Below are positions 34,709 to 46,210 of a stretch of DNA of 64,000 bases, one piece after another. A model generated the notes under the pieces. It had not been told where the DNA came from. It did no database searches and saw only the letters and a program-made list of their open reading frames with translations. Position 1 is the stretch's first letter. Each line of letters opens with the position of its first letter. Position numbers and translations under genes: made by a program. This DNA comes from Archivesica marissinica (Eukaryota > Mollusca > Bivalvia > Venerida > Vesicomyidae), in contig CM026390.1 of the NCBI GenBank assembly GCA_014843695.1, positions 60,791,851 to 60,855,850 on the forward strand, read 5' to 3'.

Positions 34709-35982
34709 GTGAAAGGCCTGGAGTTCGCTTCCAATTGTAACTGTTGCGATTTTGTCCTTAGGCAATGCATTTAAATTCCACATTGCCTCATCTCTCTCCT
34801 TCATGACCAGATGGATTGCACCAAGAACGAGGTCTCGAGAGCGATTAATCTAACAATGTAAACTCTCAGAATTACTAACCGGTTAACCGGACATTCGTTC
34901 GGTCGTTTAACTTAATACATGTAGCTTAAGTTTCCAAATTGTTCAAAGTGTTGTCGGAGTTAAACAAGGATAAATGTTAAAGTAGGTTTCTAGTCATTAC
35001 AATTAAAAAGTAAGAGATATAATCGGTTATGTGTTTATGACACTTGACAACTATATACATCGACATAATGTACATGTATACAATACATACAATGTTCGGC
35101 TATATGTACAATACGGTTAACAGCTCTAGCAATTTGTCGTCTCCTTTAACAAAATGCTTAATTAACCATCATCACAAGTTGTCAAATTGAGTGTCATAAT
35201 CTAATTGTCGTGAGTTCGATCCTCACCCGGGGCACATAACTGTTTATGTTACTTGCTATGCGTTCGTCCATACTGGCAACGGATTATCTTGGAATAAACG
35301 AAGCGATTGAAATGGAAGTGAAATCTGCTATTGAATGTGCAATATTTTATCTAATTTTGAAACGTTATATTGTTTTTATGTTGCATTTATTATGTTTGCG
35401 TAACTGACTTGCTGACTAGGTCCTCTGAAGAATTAAATATAAGGTAGGGGTATATATAGGTTCGTATATTATGTATTGAGTTTGCATATATAATTGTTCT
35501 AGTTTACATCAGTTATACACATAAGATATATGTCTTCAATTGGAGTTGCCATTGTACTCTCGGAAGAATCAAGCATCTTCAATTCCTCACTGTCTACGTC
35601 CCCGCGAGGGGTTCGACATTAAAAGGAAGAAAGATAGAGTCTGATGGCAGTTTAAATTTACGTATTTGTTTTCCAAGCTATATGCAATTTCTAGTCTCTC
35701 GATGGAAGTCAACAATCTTGGAACAAAGAATATTATAAACTTCACCAAATTTAATAAATGCAATACTACAAAGTTCACTGAAATGTTATCACCCGTTTCC
35801 TATCTCACGACTACTATGAATAATCGTTGTCGCGTAATAGCGGGTATCTACTGCCTCAATTTAAAATTATGATAAACAGCAAATAAATTAATGTATAATT
35901 TAAAAATGAACATATCAAATTATTATTAATATATTAATAAATAAATGGCAGGAGAAAATGAAAACATAATAACTCAGTCAAA
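34709..35982. other. Duplicated flank Y2
   Basis: Near-identical to 29551-30820, with the same internal pieces: dispersed repeat at about 34735-34850, tRNA-Met relic at 35207-35234, SINE 3' end at 35595-35630. A handful of substitutions distinguish the two. Confidence 0.75.
35207..35234 (+). pseudogene. tRNA-Met 3' half relic, without the insert (second copy)
   Basis: Same as 30049-30076. Preceded by gagtgtcataatctaattgt, an even closer match to an intron-less anticodon arm. Confidence 0.65.
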
Positions 35983-37515
35983 GGCTAATGGTGTCAAATA
36001 ACACAGTCAAAGGCAAATGGTGTCAAATAACACAGTATAATCAAAGCCTAATGTTGTCAAATAACACAGTATAATCAAAGGCTAATGTTGTCAAATAACA
36101 CAGTATAATCAAAGGCTAATGTTGTCAAATAACACAGTATAATCAAAGCCTAATGTTGTCAAATAACACAGTATAATCAAAGGCTAATGTTGTCAAATAA
36201 CACAGTATAATCAAAGCCTAATGTTGTCCAATAACACAGTATAATCAAAGGCTAATGTTGTCAAATAACACAGTATAATCAAAGGCTAATGTTGTCAAAT
36301 AACAGAGTATAACCAAAGGCTAATGTTGTCAAATAACACAGTATAATCAAAGGCTAATGTTGTCAAATAACACAGTATAATCAAAGGCTAATGTTGTCAA
36401 ATGACACAGTATAATCAAAGGCTAATGTTGTCAAATAACACAGTATAATCAAAGGCTAATGTTGTCAAATAACACAGTATAATCAAAGGCTAATGTTGTC
36501 AAATAACACAGTATAATCAAAGCCTAATGGTGTCAAATAACACAGTATAATCAAAGTCTAATGTTGTCAAATAACACAGTACAACCAAAGGCTAATGTTG
36601 TCAAATAACACAGTATAATCAAAGGCTAATGTTGTCAAATAACACAGTATAATCAAAGGCTAATGGTGTCAAATAACACAGTATAATCAAAGGCTAATGT
36701 TGTCAAATAACACAGTATAATCAAAGGCTAATGTTGTCAAATAACACAGTATAATCAAAGGCTAATGTTGTCAAATAACACAGTATAATCAAAGCCTAAT
36801 GGTGTCAAATAACACAGTATAATCAAAGCCTAATGTTGTCAAATAACACAGTATAACCAAAGGCTAATGGTGTCAAATAACACAGTATAATCAAAGCCTA
36901 ATGGTGTCAAATAATACAGTATAATCAAAGCCTAATGGTGTCAAATGACACAGTATAATCAAAGCCTAATGGTGTCAAATAACACAGTATAATCAAAGGC
37001 TAATGTTGTCAAATAACACAGTATAATCAAAGGCTAATGTTGTCAAATAACACAGTATAATCAAAGGCTAATGTAGTCAAATAACACAGTATAATCAAAG
37101 CCTAATGGTGTCAAATAACACAGTATAATCAAAGCCTAATGTTGTCAAATAACACAGTATAACCAAAGGCTAATGGTGTCAAATAACACAGTATAATCAA
37201 AGCCTAATGGTGTCAAATAATACAGTATAATCAAAGCCTAATGGTGTCAAATGACAAAGTATAATCAAAGGCTAATGTTGTCAAATAACACAGTATAATC
37301 AAAGGCTAATGTTGTCAAATAACACAGTATAATTAAAGCCTAATGTTGTCAAATAACACAGTATAATCAAAGGCTAATGGTGTCAAATAACACAGTATAA
37401 TCAAAGGCTAATATTGTCAAATAACACAGTATAATCAAAGGCTAATGTTGTCAAATAACACAGTATACTCAAAGGCTAATGTTGTCAAATAACACAGTAT
37501 AATCAAAGGCTAATA
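35983..37515. repeat. T1 array, 34-bp unit (copy c), about 45 copies
   Basis: Same unit as T1a. From about 36520 onwards the order of variant units matches T1a, showing a shared duplication that includes the array end. Confidence 0.95.
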
Positions 37516-37581
37516 GTATCAAATATGTATAGATTATATGTGAGAATACGTATACCTGACCTGGTGCAATTATGCACAGTT

Positions 37582-37674
37582 GCCTCGGTAGCGCAGTAGG
37601 CAGCGCGTCAGTCTCATAATCAATGAAATAACAGAGCGATCTGAAGGTCGTGAGTTCGATCCTCACTCGGGGCA
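37582..37674 (+). tRNA. tRNA-Met (CAT, elongator type) with a 20-nt intron-like insert, second copy
   Basis: Identical in all 93 bases to 15728-15820, including the canonical-site insert and the downstream tttt run. It lies in the duplicated block between T1c and the terminal-exon segment. Same reservations as for the first copy; the two may be one locus duplicated recently or represented twice in the assembly. Confidence 0.75.
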
Positions 37675-38350
37675 CATAATGTTTTATTTTATTTGTCCAT
37701 CCATTCTCTCATCCGATTACCCTGGTGGATTCCCCTGGAATAAACGAAGCGAATCAAACTGAAAGTATATAATGTATAGGCTAATATAATTATGCTATGT
37801 ACTTTGATACTTTGTACAATTTGTTTTTATATATCAATCATTATCTGACTTGTTGACTAGGCCTTCTAATGAATGAAATATATGAGAATTCAAAAAAAAC
37901 CACCAAAAAACAAATTAAATATATTCTTGTTCAACATGATAGAGGATATGTGTGTTTATTTGTTTAACATTGGAATTAATTCCAGAGCGTCATCATGCCA
38001 TCTAATCAGACACTATGCTGATTGCTATTCTGATAGTGGAGCTAAATGAGTAGGTTGAATGGCAAACAACATAGATACTGATCAGATAGACGCTGCACAT
38101 AATTATGTCCGGCTAATCTGTATCATGGTTGTTTGTCAACCCATTTTAAATTTATTCAGCATATCGAGGGTCACTATATCTGTGAGGCTGTGTTTGTGCT
38201 ACAGACGGTCATAATATATATAAAGTGTTGTCAAACAACCTACATTTAAACTTACCAATACACTGCACTAAAAGCAGTAAGTAGTGTAATACTTCAACAT
38301 GACTTCCATCACTTCTGAAATGTACTCTTACCGGGGTAGTCTAAAGTGAC

Positions 38351-38449
38351 TTATAATATAATCGGGTCTCCATTTCGCATGTCCAACAGAAGCGGAAAGT
38401 GCCACAGCTCCATACCAGGTTTCTCAAAAAGTGCTGATATAGTAAATTC
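38351..38449 (-). CDS. Terminal-exon-like coding segment, copy 4 (unidentified gene)
   Basis: Identical in the coding part to copy 1 (16497-16595): acceptor ttttttcag, 33 codons in phase 0 and a TAA stop. Function unknown. Being identical, it gives no independent evidence of constraint; that comes only from comparison with copies 2 and 3. Confidence 0.4.
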   Translation of the reverse strand, partial: EFTISALFEKPGMELWHFPLLLDMRNGDPIIL

Positions 38450-39399
38450 CTGAAAAAACAAAGAGGGACCACAAAGCATCGTGTTCTAGAAATACACACA
38501 ATATTTACGACATGCATGTAATAGCTGGTGCCTACACTGTCTCAATTTAAAATTATGATAAACAGCAAATAAATTAATGTATGATTTAAAAATGAACATA
38601 ACAAATTATTATTTATATATTAATAAATAAAAAACAAGGTTAAATTATTATACATATACCATGTAGATCTATATATATTCAATGCAATTTGTAAATCATA
38701 ACCGAACAAAAACAAGCGGGAAGCGCCATGGCCTATCGGTTACCACCTCAGACTGGATCAGGTGGTTACCTGCACATGACTACCATCAGGCAGCACCACG
38801 CAAGTTCGATACCTGCAAGAGACCTGGGGTTATGTTTTCGACTTGATTAAAACACAATAACTATGTTAGCATGCATTGGCTATTGCTTAGTCTCAGTACT
38901 GGTTGGTTCCATGAAGCTGAGAAAGATATAAATTTCTAAGAAACAAAGTATATTCAACAGCGATCGAGCTAAAATCAATTAGTAAAAACCCAAAGGCAAA
39001 ACACCGAAATATTCATAGATTTTTCTTGATTCCATATACCAAAAAATAGCAGACATGATTTATACACAATACATCTGGTTATTACTAACCTAATCCTGCG
39101 TCCGTGTTGGTTTACAACAGTGACATTATATTGCTAACGTCAAGTCCAACAGCGCTATCAGATATCAGGCTTCGGACTAATCCTATATATAAGACCTCTA
39201 CATAAAAAACATGTTTCTCTTATTTCGAGGTCTTATCGTTAAAGCTCATTTTCGCATAGCACTTTCAGCCCTGATCCGATGGCGGGATATCTGACCAATA
39301 TTTTGAAGCTTTCCGGACATGAACGGTTATAAATGTGTGCATTAGTGTTAACAATAATCATAAATATAGATATTAAGAACGTACAGTATATTGACTTAC

Positions 39400-39474
39400 C
39401 GTCGTGTAAACGATTTTGCCGTTTGTAATCGACAGGTATGATTCTCCCACCGTTTCTGTACAATGACCGGGCGT
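39400..39474 (-). CDS. Possible internal exon, copy 2 (unidentified)
   Basis: Identical to 17534-17608, including the gacg|gtaagt donor. Flanking intronic bases differ slightly. Same doubts as for the first copy. Confidence 0.25.
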
Positions 39475-41369
39475 CTTCACAAAAGAAATCCGAATGAATT
39501 ATTTGTTAGTACATTTCATGCGTATGAACAATTGGGTATTGAACGAAATCTTATTTGATTCACCGTAATGGCACGGGATATAAATCTTCAAAACAATTTC
39601 GTCTAATGATTTCTATTTTGGCTTGTCGTAATAAACAAAAAATTCAAAATGGACGAACTGGAATGGTGAAACTCTCCCATGAAATTTAAAGGTTGATTTC
39701 TTGTATAATATTGTGTCAAGAGACGCTATAGAATGTGCAGAATTTAAACAACGGTATGTGTGTTCATCTTGTTAGCAATTTTAATTTATAAAAACGACTT
39801 TTTAGAATATAAAATATGCTATCGTAATTGAGGTTTAGCGTTTAGACTATGAAAAATGCCTTGATAGTAAAATGTCACATTTTTCAAGTCTAAATATTTG
39901 GATTAGTTTCGGACAACAGTGATACTGAAATGACATGTTTTCTCGCGTTAGCCTGTTCCAGAAAACAAAATGTTGCTTTAATTGTTAAAAGATACATTCC
40001 AGTTGATGAATGCATTTGAAAGTAATTACAAACTTATCTATCCTCGCAAAAGTCAATTGTTTACATGTCATGTTCAATAGTTTTGTGTGAATGATACCCT
40101 GTACATGCACAATTAAAAGCGATATGCCTAAAGTACGAACGGTAGCTAAAAAGGGACAATGTCGATCAATTTAAATGGAAATTACGAAATGTAGGTTTTA
40201 AATCATCATTTTCTGAAGATATTATTATTTACCTCAATAAATGTGTTCCATATACTGCTGAAATCATGATAAAAAAGATAGACCTGCATGTAGACGAAAC
40301 CGCCTACACTGAATGACTGATAATCTCCAAGCCAAATATTAATATTATGTATCCATAAACTACCGTACCATGTTTGGAGGCTACCGCGCCAAGCCACCCA
40401 TGCTACCGCATAAACTACCATACATAGATAAAACCTCCCATAGACGAACTGATAAATAGACGAAATCTACTACATCTACCGTGTCCAAGCCACATCATAG
40501 TAACATTATATTTCAGTAAGACTATCTTCATTGTTGGTGTGGGGGGTACTACCGCTCCTCCAAGCCACAATGCTACCGCAGCAACCACACACGCACGCAC
40601 ACACGCACGCACATACATAGCTTAGTACTGATCATTCCCGCATCTAACTTATCAATCGAGCCATACGATATTCAGAATGGCGTCATTTCAGTGTCAGAAA
40701 TGTTCGGAATTGCTATAATGCGATAAAGTCCGAGGGCTGGGAATTTCAACGCGAAATCATAAGCTGGTTCCCTGTTTTCATATCTTCTCAACTGGAGTAG
40801 ACGGGCTACCTGTTGGCAAACCGGAAATTTACGAGATTTTGATATGCAGACCAAGAGGTTACGGTCGTTCACGTAGAATCACTTGCCACTCACCGATGTA
40901 AGTTCGAATCCAACCGGGGGTGATGAAAGTGAGGAAGCTGTCCAGTTGGCTTACGGAAGGGTGGTGGTTCTACATGGGTACCCTTCCGAGCATGAACTAT
41001 TGTTCGGAGTTGCACGCTTCCCCCAATAATAGCTGGACAGTTGTGATATGACCTACACTGTATGGTGCGACTTTAAAGTAAACAAAAACATCCACTTCTT
41101 TGCTTGCAGTAGTTTCTCAACCCGTCGTTGCCAGTTAATGTCCCTGGGTTTCTAATGTAGAGAGAGATGTGTAATAGTTACAATGTAGCTTCCTTATTTA
41201 GATTTTGTCAAAACAAAGATAAATAGATAATCGAGTGACATTCTATCCAGCTGTTATTTCTCATTACGTGATTTTTCTGACAAGAGCGATATTTAACAGC
41301 ACAGTGTGATCGTGAAAGTGAGTTTCTGGCGATTATGATTATATGCATCAGCTAGTGGTGCGTCGAGAC

Positions 41370-41674
41370 CATTGAGTGGGATTACTGTGCTTGCAGTGTG
41401 AGCAATGTTTTATATTAGAACATGGAGTGGGAGAACTGTGCTTGCGCTGTGAGCAATGTTTTATATTAGTAAATTGAGTGGGATTACTGTGCTTGCAGTG
41501 TGAGCAATGTTTTATATTAGAACATGGAGTGGGAGAACTGTGCTTGCAGTGTGAGCAATGTTTTATATTAGAACATGGAGTGGGAGAACTGTGCTTGCGG
41601 TGTGAGCAATGTTTTATATTAGAACATTGAGTGGGATTACTGTGCTTGCGGTGTGAGCAATGTTTGATACTAGA
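41370..41674. repeat. T2 array, 51-bp unit (copy d), about 6 copies
   Basis: Only six units, against about 32 at the otherwise matching position in block X1. Confidence 0.95.
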
Positions 41675-41687
41675 TGCACTGAATGTA

Positions 41688-42528
41688 ACTAATACACGGT
41701 GTGGCGGCCGTCCAGACAGTCCATTAATACACGGTGTGGCGGCCGTCCAGACAGTCCATTAATACACGGTGTGGCGGCCGTCCAGAGAGTCCATTAATAC
41801 ACGGTGTGGCGGCCGTCCAGACAGTCCATTAATACACGGTGTGGCGGCCGTCCAGACAGTCCATTAATACACGGTGTGGCGGCCGTCCAGGACAGTCCAT
41901 TAATACACGATGTGGCGGCCGTCCAGACAGTCCATTAATACACGATGTGGCGGCCGTCCAGACAGTCCATTAATACACGATGTGGCGGCCGTCCAGACAG
42001 TACATTAATACACGATGTGGCGGCCGTCCAGACAGTCCATTAATACACGATGTGGCGGCCGTCCAGACAGTCCATTAATACACGATGTGGCGGCCGTCCA
42101 GACAGTCCATTAATACACGGTGTGGCGGCCGTCCAACAGTACATTAATACACGGTGTGGCGGCCGTCCAGACAGTCCATTAATACACGGTGTGGCGGCCG
42201 TCCAGACAGTCCATTAATACACGGTGTGGCGGCCGTCCAGACAGTACATTAATACACGGTGTGGCGGCCGTCCAGACAGTCCATTAATACACGATGTGGC
42301 GGCCGTCCAGACAGTCCATTAATACACGATGTGGCGGCCGTCCAGACAGTCCATTAATACACGGTGTGGCGGCCGTCCAGACCATTAATACACGATGTGG
42401 CGGCCGTCCAGACAGTCCATTAATACACGATGTGGCGGCCGTCCAGACAGTCCATTAATACACGGTGTGGCGGCCGTCCAGACAGTCCATTAATACACGG
42501 TGTGGCGGCCGTCCAGACAGTCCATTAA
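41688..42528. repeat. T4 array, 35-bp unit (copy b), about 24 copies
   Basis: cggccgtccagacagtccat unit, in two forms (cacggtg and cacgatg) grouped in blocks. The block X1 partner has only 3.4 copies. Confidence 0.96.
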
Positions 42529-42875
42529 TGAGAGCTATGATAATTATTTTAAACATTATTTAGTTTAAACAAAATAAAGGACAAGAATGTAAGACTTGGA
42601 TCTATGGTATGGTGTAGGCTAATCGTATCGTAATATGATAGCATGTTCCGTATGAGTTTAGCTATCATGTGTATATTAATAATTCAATGATGTTTTGCGA
42701 CAAGGTTATATTGGCCATTTGTTCTCATTTTACAGAAGATTAAACATCGATAAATTCAACGGCATATTACTTTCCAGCAAATGGACTATAAACTAAAGCT
42801 GCGATAAAAGCAAGTTGTTAAAGCTTGTTTCGCAATTGTTGTAAGATAAATAAAGGTTACACACTACTCTAGGAT
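42529..42875. other. Flank between T4b and T3b
   Basis: Copy of 21307-21665 with a ~13-bp deletion after aggttatattgg. No gene. Confidence 0.7.
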
Positions 42876-43651
42876 GAATAAAACAGTCCATTGATATAGT
42901 AAAACAGTACATTGATATAATAAAACAGTCCATTGATATATTAAAACAGTCCATTGATATAATAAAACAGTCCATTGATATAATAAAACAGTAAAACAGT
43001 CCATTGATATAATAAAACAGTCCATTTATTTAATAAAACAGTCCATTGATATAATAAAACAGTCCATTGATTTAATAAAACAGTCCATTGATATAATAAA
43101 ACAGTCCATTGATATAATAAAACAGTCCATTGATATAATAAAACAGTCCATTGATATAATAAAACAATCCATTGATATAATAAAACAGTACATTGATATA
43201 ATAAAACAGTCCATTGATATAATAAAACAGTCCATTGATATAATAAAACAGTCCATTGATATAATAAAACAGTCCATTGATATAATACAACAGTCCATTG
43301 ATATAATACAACAATCCATTGATATAATAAAACAATCCATTGATATAATAAAACAGTCGGTTGATATAATAAAACAGTCCATTGATATAATAAAACAGTC
43401 GGTTGATATAATAAAACAGTCCATTGATATAATAAAACAGTCGGTTGATATAATAAAACAGTCCATTGATATAATAAAACAGTCCGCGGATTAAATAAAA
43501 CAGTCCATTGATATAATAAAACAGTCCATTTATTTAATAAAACAGTCCATTTATTTAATAAAACAGTCCATTGATATAATAAAACAGTCCGCGGATTAAA
43601 TAAAACAGTCCATTGATATAATAAAACAGTCCGCGGATTAAATAAAACAGT
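42876..43651. repeat. T3 array, 21-bp unit (copy b), about 37 copies
   Basis: Same unit as T3a but about six times shorter, with cgcgga and tttattt variants near the right end. The open minus frames are shadows. Confidence 0.95.
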
Positions 43652-44109
43652 TTAATCATGTATTGCTGGATTCATTTTACACATATATATAATATTATTA
43701 CAAGACATGACAATTTCAAGAATTTCTAGAAACATTAGCCGACAAAATATTAATTGAAATGAGATAACGACCATTGATGTCTAGCATAAATATAGACATT
43801 TGGCGATTTGTTTTATTTCTCTCGTAAATTCCTTATAAGAAAAAAGTACATGTTATAGAAATAATGAAAACAAAATAGCATAGAAATAGCATAGAAAGAC
43901 GTATATCTGGAATATGTGTGTGATGGTGTGTGTGGGTGCTTGCGTGTGTATGTGTGAGAGAGGGAGAAGGGGTGAGGGGAAGGAGATGAGGGGGAATCTG
44001 ACGGATATTGGAATAAAACAGATAATCTGCTAACTCCAATGTCCAGAGAGTAGCCCACGTTCACTGCAGTCATCAGCCATCTTAGGGAACCTTTCCATAC
44101 ATGGTTTAT
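43652..44109. other. Unique spacer
   Basis: AT-rich, with a GT/GA-rich patch at 43915-43995. No supported gene. Confidence 0.4.
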
Positions 44110-45315
44110 AGTGAATAGGCCTCATATATAGCTTGACTATGTGAATCTGTTTGAGTGTTTTATGAAAGATTGAACTTCTGAAAATAGTAGGCTGTTTTCG
44201 TCTGCCGAGTAGTCATCATAACCATACAGTAGTGTGTTTGTACTCAGTGGGTGATTTGTAATGGTGCCCGTAAATAGTTACAGTCATTGAACACGAAATA
44301 GATAACAGTTTAAAAGTAATGTTCAGCGTCCTCTGTATGCTGTATGCAAACCACACTCACATGAGGGACATGCGTAGATGATTTATAAAGATGTCAGTAT
44401 TCAAGTTGCTGCATGCATTACGTATACAGGAATGATACACTGAATATAATCGTTCACCATTATTGTAGTGTTTGGGAACTATCGGAGATCTATATTTGGC
44501 TTTGAGTTTGGATTTGAAGATATTGAGCGATGCAGAGTTCCTTGTGACTCCTCGAGGTTATATCAAAGCCCAGTTGAAGCCGGTATAAATGAATTTGAAA
44601 ATATGTGGGCACGGAGAACCATTGTGGCGTAATCATTGTTATTCCACTGTGACGTAATCATTGTTATTCCATTGTGACATAATCATTGTTATTCCACTGT
44701 GACGTAATCATTGTTATTCCATTGTGACGTAATCATTGTTATTCCACTGTGACGTAATCATTGTTATTCCACTGTGACGTAATCATTGTTATTCCACTGT
44801 GACGTAATCATTGTTATTCCATTGTGACGTAATCATTGTTATTCCACTGTGACGTAATCATTGTTATTCCACTGTGACGTAATCATTGTTATTCCACTGT
44901 GACGTAATCATTGTTATTCCACTGTGACGTAATCATTGTTGTTACGGGATGGGTATGGTACTGATTCAGAAACGGTATTGGGAAATATATATATTCTGGT
45001 ATATGTCCGTGTATATGCTTTATAAATTGCTATAAGTGTTTGTATGTTACGCCTGTCGGTTAGAGAAACTCAGCCTATTTCGGTTAGTAAACGACCAATA
45101 AAACCAGATCTTGTAAGACCAGTACCACTATACATGCAGCTTCATACTGAATTTTTTCCAATGATAGTTGTTCGTATTCAGAACAGCCAGCCCAAACAAT
45201 TGATACGTAATCTAAAACAATATCCTACGGTGTATATGATAGATACATCTTCGCGCACTCCTTCTGGACAGGACACACTCGGTTACGCCTTGCATCTGAG
45301 AACATTTCAACTTTC
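44110..45315 (-). pseudogene. Decayed LINE ORF2 C-terminal half, third lineage, interrupted by a minisatellite
   Basis: Read on the minus strand from high to low coordinates it has 'ALEKIYLSY'-like remains, then 'DYVSIVWAGCSEYEQLSLEK' and 'IQYEAA' (about 45225-45130). A 'TGLTRS'-like block follows and 'SLTDRR' with 'LIAIYKAYT' (about 45045). The 'RNNNDYVT' segment (about 44940-44620) is expanded as a 25-bp array. The protein resumes with 'FSNSFIPASTGL', 'NSASLNIFKSKLKAKYR', 'CSNLNTDIFINHLRMS', and a cysteine-histidine block (CECG...TEDAEHYF.LNC, frame-shifted). This order matches the thumb and C-terminal part of invertebrate LINE ORF2 proteins. Many stops and frameshifts; inactive. Confidence 0.85.
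44619..44940. repeat. 25-bp minisatellite inside the LINE relic, about 13 copies
   Basis: Unit attccactgtgacgtaatca plus ttgtt, nearly perfect. On the minus strand each unit spells the LINE coding motif NNNDYVT. The flanking ORF2 sequence continues on both sides. Confidence 0.95.
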
Positions 45316-45340
45316 TTCCTGCTGGAACAATCCTGGCCTG

Positions 45341-45455
45341 GAGGTTATAAATCTCAAACTCAGTCTTGAGCTCCTGATTGGTTGATCCAAGAGCAAATAA
45401 CCAATCAAATGTCGTGAGCTCGAGTTTGAGATCTGAGAAAAGTTGTATAACCTCG
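45341..45455. mobile_element. MITE-like foldback element, copy 2
   Basis: Ends gaggttata...tataacctc with inverted arms containing atctcaaactc, gagctc and gattggtt. Same family as 3204-3340, but its left arm lacks about 12 nt of the terminal repeat. It lies just beyond the 5' limit of the recognisable LINE relic. Confidence 0.75.
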
Positions 45456-45937
45456 GGGCCATGTTTCATTGATTTCATTGAATCGGTAGTGCATGCAAAT
45501 GGGTGTAAACAAAGTGTTCCACCAAAAATTACTCCGAGATAGTCTACATGACTGTGTAATTACGTATTTCTGGACACTCTGATATGCCCGTGTTACAATG
45601 AAAACGTCAGACACAGGCAATCTATTGAAGTTAAATGAGTGTCTGAATCTATAAAATCAATCTGTTGTCGGGCGAAAATGATATAAATGTTAAACATAGA
45701 CGATGTGTTCTCGATTCAAATTTGTTCAGTTTCACATATTAAATAAATTTCTGCTTTGCATTTTAGAAAATATAATGATTCCGAGACGCCGATATCATTA
45801 CACCATGAGATGGTCACGTGAGAGTTAACGATACCTGTCACGTGGAGCTAAACATAAATGTCACGTGGAGCTAAGGATAAGGAAATTTCGCATGGGCGGA
45901 ACTAGCTGGAAACATGTGTATTCGCCAGTTAGTGTGC
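45456..45937. other. Unique spacer with clustered CACGTG motifs
   Basis: No gene supported. It holds three CACGTG hexamers (45815, 45839, 45862), the last two inside a short direct duplication tcacgtggagctaa. Confidence 0.5.
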
Positions 45938-45940
45938 GAG

Positions 45941-46005
45941 AATAAATAAAACTGCCCGCGGATTAAGATAAACTCTCCGCGGATTAAAAATAACTGTCCG
46001 CGGCC
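45941..46005. repeat. Degenerate T3-like units
   Basis: Three imperfect units with tccgcggattaa separated by aataaaact-like segments. They resemble the tccgcggattaaataaaaca variant of T3b but lie 2.3 kb away beyond the LINE relic. Confidence 0.6.
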
Positions 46006-46210
46006 AAATATCTCCAGTGTGAAGTGAACTGGAAAAGCCTTGATGATAGGAGGCAAGCACATATGCTTAATATTCTATAAATAATTCCTTAGTTGCACAT
46101 TACCTCTCTTCCCTCGTCTCCAGTTGGTGACCAAGCTGCTTATATATTACTAATATAATATCTGACAACCTTCGAACAATTCAGGCTCGTCCATACCGAT
46201 ATTCCAATTC

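Larger units (their letters stand above)
37675..41369. other. Duplicated block X2 (copy of 15821-19510)
   Basis: About 3.7 kb almost identical to block X1, differing by scattered substitutions and small indels such as a 4-bp aatg insertion near 40008 and a short deletion near 41090. It carries second copies of the tRNA-like SINE head (about 38722), the possible exon at 39400-39474, the weak coding candidate near 40233-40421, the coding-like module at 40672-40872 and the SINE 3' portion at about 40895-41095. Confidence 0.85.

Noticed and set aside
14377..43651. CRISPR-like arrays (T1, T2, T3 regular repeats)
   Set aside because: There are no unique spacers between repeats, the units are contiguous, and the context is a eukaryotic genome.
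45044..45385. 113-codon plus-strand frame as a gene
   Set aside because: The opposite strand carries the LINE ORF2 relic and the frame runs into the MITE arm; no family resemblance.
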